This document shows, piece after piece, positions 16,153 through 22,446 of a stretch of DNA of 29,654 nt. The position numbers and the translations under genes are program-made. Source of the stretch: DASZCR01 sp035942915 (GTDB lineage: Bacteria > Acidobacteriota > Blastocatellia > Pyrinomonadales > Pyrinomonadaceae); NCBI GenBank assembly GCA_035942915.1, contig DASZCR010000095.1, forward strand, positions 1-29,654, read 5' to 3'. The notes beneath the pieces are model-generated. The model was not told the DNA's origin. It worked only from the letters and a program-made list of their open reading frames with translations, and did not search any database. How positions within the stretch are numbered: the stretch's first letter is position 1; the number at the start of each line of letters is the position of its first letter.

Positions 16153-17868
16153 TTAGCCGAGAATCTGACCGGCGTCGTCGCCTCCGCGCCCGGTCACGGC
16201 TTCCATGATTTCAATCTCGCGCGCTTCGAGCGAACGCCCCTGCGCGCCGATGAGCGCGACGTAGAGCGTGGCTGAAAGCGCGGCGAACACGGCGAGTATA
16301 ACATACTTGAGGGCGACGCTCTGCGCCGCGTAAGCGACGAGCACGGCGACGAACGGCGGCACAAGCAGGAGCACGAACAGCGGCAGCAACAAGAGACCGG
16401 CCATGCCCGTCCGATTCATCCGCTTGCCGAACTGCACGCGCTTCGGGAAGTTGAGCGAGAGCCAGTTGCCTGCCAGCGCAAAGAGCGTCGCAAAGGTCAC
16501 GAACGCGAGCGCCGCGAAGACGAGGACGCGGCCGTTCAGGTCGCCGAAGACGACTCCGTTGACGACCACGCCGACCGTCACCAGCACGAGCGCAATCAGC
16601 ATGTGCGACAGATTCTTCCCGACGAGAAACGTCCGCCGCTCGACCGGCGCGAGCAGCAACGTGCGCATTCCTCCGTCCTCGAAGCCGAACAGGTTGGTCG
16701 TCAGCGGCGACAACAGCATCGTGATGTAGAGGACGCCGAAGACCGTCCCTGCGCCTTCCGCATAACTTTCGACCGTCGCCCAGAAGCCGAACATCTCGCC
16801 CCCGTCGCGGCCACCCCTCGGTCTGAGCGGCGCGAGCCTGATGGCAATCGTCAGCGCGACTCCCATCACGGCGATAACTCTCATCTGCGCGTTGCGCACG
16901 GCGTAGCGCAACTCCTTCTCGACGACCGCCGCAAGCTGCGGCGAAACGAATGGCAGTTGCCATCCCGCATAACGTCGCGCGCCCGTCGCCGGCTCGCCCG
17001 TCTTAGTTCTCACGCGGCCACGCTTCGCACCGCCCATACCGAGCGCCGTGCGTCGCGCAGCCCAGTAAGTCACGGCGACGAGCAGGAGCGTGTACCCCGT
17101 CAGCGTGGCAAGCGCCGACGCGTAACTGAGTCCGCCGCCCGGTTCAAGCCCTTCGGAGAGGGCGGCGGCGGCCGCGCCCGGAGGCGTCCAACGCAAGCCC
17201 GGCAGGTTGGCCGTGCGTTCGGCCAGAGCGGGCGCGAGGCGTCCGAAGAACGCACCAAAGATGCCTATCGCCGCGCCGAACACGGCCAGCAGCGTCTCCC
17301 CTCGCGTGCGCTTCGAGCGCGCCAGCATTCCCGTCATAGTCGAGAGAAACTTCGCCAGCGCGACCCCGCACACAATCGCGCACAACGCCGCCAGAAGCGC
17401 CGCCCAGAGCGCCCCGCGCGCTGCACCCGCGCCGACCGCCACGCCGACCACGACCGGCGCGGCGAAGACCGACGACAGGCTCAGCAACTCGCTCAGCCAG
17501 TCGATAGCGAACAGTTTCCGCAGCGACACCGGATAGAGCAGCAGACGCCCCGCGTCGAAGCGACTGCCGCCGCCCAGACCGAGCGGCACGATAGCCCACA
17601 TCAAATACAGGATGATGAAAATCCAGACGATGAAGACCGAAGACAGTTCTCCTATCCCTGTGCCCGCCAGACGCCCTCCCGACTCTCGCTCAGCCCACGC
17701 CATCGCGTAGATGCCGACGCCCAAGAGCGCCGCTATCGCCAGCGAGATGCCGAACCCGGCCAGCAGCCCAAGCGCCGTCGCCACGCGCCCGGTCGCCGCC
17801 TTGCCGTCTCGCAAAGTGTTGCGCAGCAGCCTCCACTTCAGCCACAAGAGCGCGCCGAGTTGTGCCAT
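16153..17868 (-). CDS. Putative ABC-2-type polytopic membrane protein
   Basis: A 571-residue integral membrane protein with about ten to twelve hydrophobic segments, for example around GLLAGFGISLAIAALLGVG, VFIVWIFIILYLMW, MLIALVLVTVGVVVNGVVFG and GLLLLPLFVLLLVPP. The layout and N-terminal LLWLKWRLLRN helix fit large ABC-2-type exporter permeases. A GTG 18 bases upstream is in frame, but it overlaps the likely ribosome site (GGAGG/GAAGG), so the ATG at 17868 is preferred. No ATP-binding partner gene lies on either side, which is unusual. It may use an ATPase encoded elsewhere or not be a transporter. Substrate is unknown. Confidence 0.75.
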   Translation of the reverse strand: MAQLGALLWLKWRLLRNTLRDGKAATGRVATALGLLAGFGISLAIAALLGVGIYAMAWAERESGGRLAGTGIGELSSVFIVWIFIILYLMWAIVPLGLGGGSRFDAGRLLLYPVSLRKLFAIDWLSELLSLSSVFAAPVVVGVAVGAGAARGALWAALLAALCAIVCGVALAKFLSTMTGMLARSKRTRGETLLAVFGAAIGIFGAFFGRLAPALAERTANLPGLRWTPPGAAAAALSEGLEPGGGLSYASALATLTGYTLLLVAVTYWAARRTALGMGGAKRGRVRTKTGEPATGARRYAGWQLPFVSPQLAAVVEKELRYAVRNAQMRVIAVMGVALTIAIRLAPLRPRGGRDGGEMFGFWATVESYAEGAGTVFGVLYITMLLSPLTTNLFGFEDGGMRTLLLAPVERRTFLVGKNLSHMLIALVLVTVGVVVNGVVFGDLNGRVLVFAALAFVTFATLFALAGNWLSLNFPKRVQFGKRMNRTGMAGLLLLPLFVLLLVPPFVAVLVAYAAQSVALKYVILAVFAALSATLYVALIGAQGRSLEAREIEIMEAVTGRGGDDAGQILG

Positions 17869-17909
17869 CTCGCCTTCAGCCTCCACGAACGTAGCGTTCG
17901 AGCGCGCCG

Positions 17910-17915
17910 TATAAT
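17910..17915 (+). promoter_or_regulatory. -10 element upstream of paiB-like operon
   Basis: A perfect TATAAT, 47 bases before the TTG start of the paiB-like gene. No good -35 is seen at 16-18 bases. It lies in the divergent gap with the membrane protein gene. Confidence 0.45.
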
Positions 17916-17962
17916 ACTCTTAATCGGCAACCTTATCTCGCCGCGCGGAGGACGAACCTACC

Positions 17963-18607
17963 TTGTACACGCCCAGACACAACCGCGAAGAAGACCCCGC
18001 GCGCCTCTGCGACTTCATGCGCGAGTACAGTTTCGCCGCCCTCGTCACCACGCGCGCCGCAGCCAATGGCGGCGACTCCCATGCGCCGCACATCCACGCC
18101 ACGCATCTCCCCTTCCTCATCGAGCGAGAGGGCGATTCCTTCAAACTCTTCGCGCACATCGCGAAGGCCAACCCGCAATGGAGAGACTTCGACGGCGCGC
18201 GCGAGGCGCTCGTCATCTTTCAAGAGCCGCACGCCTACATCTCGCCGCGCCACTACGACGAAGCACTAAGCGTGCCGACGTGGAACTACGTCGCCGTCCA
18301 CGCCTATGGCGCGCCCGTCCCGTTCCAATCCGACGAAGAGAAGTTGCGGCTGCTCCGCCGCATGATTGAAGAACTCGACGCCGATTATCTCGCGCGTTGG
18401 GACGAGATGCCCGCCCGCTATGTCACGCAGAAACTGGGCGGCATCGTCGCTTTTCACATTGAAGTCACGCGTCTGGAAGCGAGATTCAAACTGAGTCAAG
18501 ACCGCAGCATCGCCGAGCGCGAGCGCATCGTCTCGGAACTCTCAGCGAGCGCCGACCGCACGCGCTCGCGTCTCGGCGAACTGATGAAGGAGGACGCACA
18601 ACCTTGA
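17963..18607 (+). CDS. PaiB-family FMN-binding protein
   Basis: A 214-residue protein starting at TTG (17963) with GGAGG upstream (17947-17951). It follows the PaiB/FMN-binding split-barrel family from end to end: MYTPRHNREEDP, HATHLPFLIE, HIAKANPQWRDF, LVIFQEPHAYISPRHY, VPTWNYVAVHAYG and IEVTRLEARFKLSQDR. In Bacillus PaiB is described as a negative regulator of sporulation and protease genes; in most bacteria the role is unknown and it may be a flavin- or haem-binding enzyme. It is the first gene of a three-gene overlapping operon with a DinB-like gene and folK. Confidence 0.9.
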   Translation: MYTPRHNREEDPARLCDFMREYSFAALVTTRAAANGGDSHAPHIHATHLPFLIEREGDSFKLFAHIAKANPQWRDFDGAREALVIFQEPHAYISPRHYDEALSVPTWNYVAVHAYGAPVPFQSDEEKLRLLRRMIEELDADYLARWDEMPARYVTQKLGGIVAFHIEVTRLEARFKLSQDRSIAERERIVSELSASADRTRSRLGELMKEDAQP

Positions 18608-19164
18608 GTGAAACTCTGGCGAAGCACTATCTGGAAGACGCCGCGCGGAGGTTTCGCGCGACCAAAGAGTTGGCCGAACGCGCGCTCGCACAACTGACCG
18701 ACGAGGAACTGTTTCGCGCGCCCGACGCCGAATCGAACAGCGTCGCCGTCATCATGAAACACATGAGCGGCAACATGCTCTCGCGCTGGACGGACTTTCT
18801 GACGAGCGACGGCGAGAAGCCCGGCCGCAGCCGCGACGCAGAGTTTGACGCCGCAGGCGAAAGTCGTGAGACGATGCACGCGCGTTGGGAGGAGGGATGG
18901 TCGTGCCTCTTCGCCGCGCTCGACGGCCTGACGCCCGTAGACCTCCTGCGTACCGTCACGATTCGCGGCGAGCCGCACACGGTCGTCGAGGCCATCAACC
19001 GTCAACTCACGCACTACTCCTACCACGTCGGCCAGATAGTCTTTCTCGCGCGCTCTCTGCGCGGCGACACCTGGCAGACTCTCAGCATCGCGCGCGGCCG
19101 CTCCGACGCCTTCAACGCCGAGATGCTCGAACGACAGCGACAGGACACAAGCGGCGAAGGTTGA
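18604..19164 (+). CDS. DinB-like/DUF1572 four-helix protein
   Basis: A 186-residue protein starting at TTG within the TTGA that also holds the stop codon of the paiB-like gene. AAGGAGG lies about 11 bases upstream. It is all-helical with the DinB-superfamily metal triad: H53 in MKHMSGN and H137 and H141 in THYSYHVGQIV. The family includes thiol transferases (BshC-unrelated bacillithiol S-transferases and mycothiol-dependent enzymes) and many members with no known role. The stop shares a base with the folK start. Function in this operon cannot be told. Confidence 0.88.
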   Translation: MSETLAKHYLEDAARRFRATKELAERALAQLTDEELFRAPDAESNSVAVIMKHMSGNMLSRWTDFLTSDGEKPGRSRDAEFDAAGESRETMHARWEEGWSCLFAALDGLTPVDLLRTVTIRGEPHTVVEAINRQLTHYSYHVGQIVFLARSLRGDTWQTLSIARGRSDAFNAEMLERQRQDTSGEG

Positions 19165-19694
19165 TGGACGAACCCTCTCATCAAACGCCGCGCGCCTACG
19201 TCGGCCTCGGCTCGAATCTCGGCGACCGCGCAGGCTTTCTGCTGCTCGGCCTGCGCGGAATCTTGCACGCCGGTCTCTCTATCGCGCGTCTCTCTTCGGT
19301 CTACGAGACCGCCCCCGTAGACGTGACAGACCAGCCGCCGTTCCTCAACATGGTGGCCGAACTGACCGGCGTTCTGCCCGCGCCGGAACAACTGCTGGCG
19401 CGCCTGCTGCGCGTCGAGTATGCGCTTGGCCGACGCCGTGATGCCGAACGCCCGCGCGGCCCGCGCACGCTCGACCTAGACCTTCTCCTCTACGGCGACG
19501 TGCGACACCAGACCGATTTTCTCACGCTGCCGCACCCGCGCCTCCACCTGCGTCGCTTCGCGCTCACGCCGCTCGTCGAACTCGCGCCGGACATCGAGCA
19601 CCCCGCGCTCGGCAAAACCTTCTCCGGCCTCCTCGCCGAACTCTCCGACCCGGAGACGAGCGTCCGCCTCTGGCAACCGCGAGACAAGGAATGA
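19164..19694 (+). CDS. folK: 2-amino-4-hydroxy-6-hydroxymethyldihydropteridine pyrophosphokinase
   Basis: A 176-residue HPPK, which transfers pyrophosphate from ATP to 6-hydroxymethyl-7,8-dihydropterin in folate synthesis. Motifs present are YVGLGSNLGDR at the N-terminus, SSVYETAPV, PFLNMV, the signature RGPRTLDLDLLLYGD and LPHPRLHLRRFALTPL. The start ATG is the one in TGATG, overlapping the previous stop by one base, with GAAGG three bases upstream. The open frame reaches further back, but only as a shadow of the DinB-like gene. Placed directly before panB and panC, a pairing common in bacteria. The stop codon lies in the left arm of a repeat element. Confidence 0.95.
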   Translation: MDEPSHQTPRAYVGLGSNLGDRAGFLLLGLRGILHAGLSIARLSSVYETAPVDVTDQPPFLNMVAELTGVLPAPEQLLARLLRVEYALGRRRDAERPRGPRTLDLDLLLYGDVRHQTDFLTLPHPRLHLRRFALTPLVELAPDIEHPALGKTFSGLLAELSDPETSVRLWQPRDKE

Positions 19695-19767
19695 GGGCGG
19701 AAGGAAGGCGGAAGGATGAAGAAAGACCTCCTCTTTTTCAGCCCCCGGCCTCCGCCCTCATTCCTTG
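19685..19767. repeat. Inverted-repeat element with 30-base centre, copy A
   Basis: A perfect 17-base inverted repeat (19685-19701 with 19751-19767) flanks two tandem GGCGGAAGGA-type units and a 30-base centre (19715-19744) that recurs at 25915-25944 with 28 of 30 identical bases. The left arm covers the end of folK. The centre contains ACCTCCT, the same string as the anti-Shine-Dalgarno end of 16S rRNA. Nothing in it codes convincingly. Confidence 0.8.
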
Positions 19768-19770
19768 CTC

Positions 19771-19800
19771 TTGCTGCCGCGCCTTGCGCTCGCCTATAAT
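19771..19800 (+). promoter_or_regulatory. Likely promoter of panB
   Basis: A perfect -10 TATAAT (19795-19800), 44 bases before the panB start, with a partial -35 TTGCTG (19771-19776) at 18 bases. Confidence 0.5.
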
Positions 19801-19844
19801 CTGGCGCACTTTAGTTATCCTCCTCGTCCCGAAATGGCGAACCT

Positions 19845-20756
19845 ATGGTCTATCTCAAACAGCAGCGTCCCGAAAAGGTGACCGTGCCGACACTGCGCGC
19901 GAGCAAGGAGCGCGGCGAGCGGCTCGTCTGCCTGACGGCTTACGATTACCCGACAGCGCGCCTCGTCGATGAAGCAGGCACGGACGTGATACTCGTCGGC
20001 GATTCTCTCGGCAACGTCGTGCTCGGCTACGACTCGACCGTTCCCGTCAGCCTCGAAGAGATGCTGGCGCACACGCGCGCCGTCCGGCGCGGCGTGACGC
20101 GCGCCCTGCTCGTCGCCGACATGCCCTATGGCTCCTATCACACGGGCGCTGACGATGCCGTGCGCGCCGCCCTCCGTCTCGTCAAGGAAGGAGGCGCGGA
20201 GGCCGTTAAACTCGAAGGCGGGCGCAACCGCGTCGAGACCGTGCGTCGCCTCGTCAACGAAGAGATTCCCGTCATGGGTCACATCGGGCTGACGCCGCAA
20301 TCGCTCAACAAGCTCGGCAGCTATCGCCTGCAAGGCAAGACGGCGGAGGCCGCGCGCGCGCTCGTCGAAGATGCGCGGATGCTGGAAGAGGCCGGAGCGT
20401 TTGCCATCGTCCTCGAAGTCGTGCCGCGCGAGATTGCGCGCGTCGTGACGGAGAGTTTACGGATTCCGACCATCGGCATCGGCGCGGGCGCGGGCTGCGA
20501 CGCGCAGATACTCGTCCTCCACGACCTGCTCGGCATCTCTTTCAGCCGCACACGCCCGCGCTTCGTGCGCGAGTATGCGACCTTGCGCGAAACCATCACG
20601 GATGCCGTCAGCCGCTACGCCGAAGACGTGCGCGCAGGCGTCTTCCCTTCTACGGAAGAGTCCTACCCGCTGCCTGCGGGCGCGGCCTCCGAACTCGAAG
20701 CTGCGGGCGTCATTGCCCCGGCCGCCACTGACGGCGAGCAGTCTGAAAAGCAGTGA
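19845..20756 (+). CDS. panB: 3-methyl-2-oxobutanoate hydroxymethyltransferase
   Basis: A 303-residue ketopantoate synthase: it adds a hydroxymethyl group from methylene-tetrahydrofolate to 2-oxoisovalerate, the first step to pantothenate. Family features are LTAYDYPTARL, magnesium ligands D53 (VGDSLGNV), D92 (ADMPYGSY) and E124 (VKLEGG), GHIGLTPQS, the catalytic E191 in VLEVVPREIA, and IGIGAGAGCDAQILVLHDLLG. The C-terminus ends in a short non-conserved tail (about 280-303). The stop TGA is within the first GTGATAG unit of the repeat that separates it from panC. Folate supply by folK next door is metabolically linked. Confidence 0.97.
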   Translation: MVYLKQQRPEKVTVPTLRASKERGERLVCLTAYDYPTARLVDEAGTDVILVGDSLGNVVLGYDSTVPVSLEEMLAHTRAVRRGVTRALLVADMPYGSYHTGADDAVRAALRLVKEGGAEAVKLEGGRNRVETVRRLVNEEIPVMGHIGLTPQSLNKLGSYRLQGKTAEAARALVEDARMLEEAGAFAIVLEVVPREIARVVTESLRIPTIGIGAGAGCDAQILVLHDLLGISFSRTRPRFVREYATLRETITDAVSRYAEDVRAGVFPSTEESYPLPAGAASELEAAGVIAPAATDGEQSEKQ

Positions 20757-20823
20757 TAGGTGATGGCTGACAGGTGATAAGAAACAGGCTTTCTCTTATC
20801 ACCCATCACCTATCACCCATCAC
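20753..20823. repeat. GTGATAR hairpin element, copy 2 (panB-panC)
   Basis: Two 30-base arms (20753-20782 and 20794-20823) of tandem GTGATAGG-like units, with a few mismatches, around the short centre AACAGGCTTTC (20783-20793). It fills almost the whole panB-panC gap. The first unit gives panB its stop codon and the right arm ends 15 bases before the panC start. Confidence 0.85.
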
Positions 20824-20838
20824 CCATTCCCCCTCCTT

Positions 20839-21732
20839 ATGGAAATCATCAACCGCCGCCAACGCATGAGTTCGGTCGCGCGAAAGCTGCGGCGCGAGCA
20901 GGACAAGACCATCGGACTCGTGCCGACGATGGGCGCGCTCCACGACGGCCACCTGAGCCTCGTCCGTGAGGCTCGCCGGATGTGCGACGTGGTGGTCGTC
21001 TCCGTCTTCGTCAACCCCACGCAGTTCGGCCCCGGCGAAGACTTTGAACGCTACCCGCGCGACCTGACCAACGACACCACGAAGCTCGCCGACTACAACG
21101 TCGAATACATCTTCGCCCCTTCGGTCGAGGAGATTTATCCGAAAGGCTTCTCGACCTACGTCACGGTCGAGGGCTTGTCCGAACCGCTCGAAGGCGTCGC
21201 GCGCCCCGGCCACTTTCGCGGCGTGGCGACCGTGCTGACCGTCCTCTTCAACACCGTCCGCCCGGACTTCGCCTTCTTCGGCCAGAAGGACGCGCAGCAG
21301 ACCATCGTCGTCAAACGCCTCGTCCGCGACCTCGCCTTCGACACCGAAATCGTCGTCCTCCCGACCGTCCGCGAAGAGTCCGGCCTCGCCCTCTCCTCGC
21401 GCAACACCTATCTCGACCCGCAGGAGCGACGCGCCGCCACCGTCCTCTACCGTGCGCTCTCGCAGGCGCGCGAGGTTTACATGGAAGGCGAACGCAGCGC
21501 GCGACGGCTCGCCGAAGTGGCGCGCGACATCGTCGAAGCAGAGCCGCGCGCGCGTCTCGAATACGTCAGCGTCTCCGACGCCGAGACGATGGAGCGGCTC
21601 GACAAGATTTCCGACGAGCGCCCCGTCCTTATCGCGCTCGCCGCGCACATCGGCCGCACGCGTCTTATCGACAACATCGTGCTCCAACCCGCACGCCAGA
21701 AAGGGCACACCTCCGACCTCAAGCGGCCTTAG
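20839..21732 (+). CDS. panC: Pantothenate synthetase
   Basis: A 297-residue ATP-dependent ligase joining pantoate and beta-alanine. Motifs: the nucleotide-binding PTMGALHDGHLSL with HxGH (H35, H38), VFVNPTQFGPGEDF, GVARPGHFRGVATV, FGQKDAQQ and the LALSSRN loop. Full length. The leader before the ATG is pyrimidine-rich (CCCCCTCCTT) with no Shine-Dalgarno, because it derives from the hairpin element between panB and panC. Initiation may depend on coupling to panB or on a weak or leaderless mechanism. panD is not in the window. Confidence 0.97.
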   Translation: MEIINRRQRMSSVARKLRREQDKTIGLVPTMGALHDGHLSLVREARRMCDVVVVSVFVNPTQFGPGEDFERYPRDLTNDTTKLADYNVEYIFAPSVEEIYPKGFSTYVTVEGLSEPLEGVARPGHFRGVATVLTVLFNTVRPDFAFFGQKDAQQTIVVKRLVRDLAFDTEIVVLPTVREESGLALSSRNTYLDPQERRAATVLYRALSQAREVYMEGERSARRLAEVARDIVEAEPRARLEYVSVSDAETMERLDKISDERPVLIALAAHIGRTRLIDNIVLQPARQKGHTSDLKRP

Positions 21733-21815
21733 CCTCCCGCCCGCAAAACTGTTATCATTTTGACTCCCGCGAAACAGGCCGCTTGCCGAGGCCGTCCGTT
21801 TGGAGAATACAGACG

Positions 21816-21860
21816 ACAGGATGGCGTTCTTCGTTCCTTTGCGTCTTGGCGTCCTTGCGT
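21816..21860 (+). repeat. TTTGCGTC-type tandem repeat next to an ACAGG centre
   Basis: Three imperfect 8-mers (CTTTGCGT, CTTGGCGT, CCTTGCGT; 21837-21860) follow ACAGG (21816-21820) and a GTTCTTCGTTC stretch. It resembles the right half of a hairpin element whose left arm is missing. It lies in the panC to 2Fe-2S subunit gap and is translated only in a spurious upstream extension of that gene. Confidence 0.6.
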
Positions 21861-21918
21861 GAAAATTCAATCTCACGCTGAAAGCGGGTCACAGGCGAAG
21901 AAGAAGAACGCGAAGAAG

Positions 21919-22446
21919 ATGAACCAGACCAAACAGAAAGCTCATATCGAATTCGAGTGCAACGGCGAGCGCGTCGAGGTCGCGTTTGCGCCGCACAAGA
22001 CGCTGCTCGAAGTCTTGCGCGAGGACATGAACCTGATGGGCACGAAGCACGGCTGCGAACTCGGCGAGTGCGGCACGTGCGCCATCTTAGTTGACGGCCG
22101 CAGCGTGCTCTCCTGCCTGATGCTCGGCCTCGACGCCGAAGGCCGCCGCGTCGAGACGGTCGAGGGGATGGCGACGGCTGAGGGCTTACATCCTTTGCAG
22201 GACGCTTTCGCAGACCTCGGCGCGGCTCAGTGCGGCTACTGCACGCCCGGCTTCCTGCTCGTCGCCAAAGAGTTGCTCGCCGCCAATCCTGCGCCCACGC
22301 GCACGGAGATTAAAGAGGCGCTCAGCGGCAATCTCTGCCGCTGCACCGGCTATATCAAAATCTACGAGGCCGTCGAGTTGGCCGCTGCGCGGATGCGCGG
22401 CGAAGCGGCTGAAGTTTCACGTGAGAGCGTCTATGGCTACGAATAA
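21919..22446 (+). CDS. 2Fe-2S subunit of a molybdenum hydroxylase
   Basis: A 175-residue small subunit of the xanthine dehydrogenase/4-hydroxybenzoyl-CoA reductase family. The plant-ferredoxin-type cluster uses C46, C51, C54 and C66 (HGCELGECGTC...LSC). The second cluster uses C105, C108, C140 and C142 (CGYC...CRC). The frame is open back to 21760, but that stretch is repeat-derived and not conserved, so MNQTKQK is taken as the start (weak GAAGAAG upstream). It passes electrons between the Mo site and FAD. The end overlaps the large-subunit gene by 14 bases. Confidence 0.95.
   Translation: MNQTKQKAHIEFECNGERVEVAFAPHKTLLEVLREDMNLMGTKHGCELGECGTCAILVDGRSVLSCLMLGLDAEGRRVETVEGMATAEGLHPLQDAFADLGAAQCGYCTPGFLLVAKELLAANPAPTRTEIKEALSGNLCRCTGYIKIYEAVELAAARMRGEAAEVSRESVYGYE

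Noticed and set aside
16603..18369. 588-residue plus-strand open frame
   Set aside because: It runs antisense to the membrane protein and then out of frame through the paiB-like gene; its composition is Arg-rich and low in hydrophobic residues, typical of a shadow frame.
21760..21918. N-terminal extension of the 2Fe-2S subunit
   Set aside because: The extra residues come from TTTGCGTC-type repeat sequence and precede the conserved start MNQTKQK; nothing supports translation of this part.
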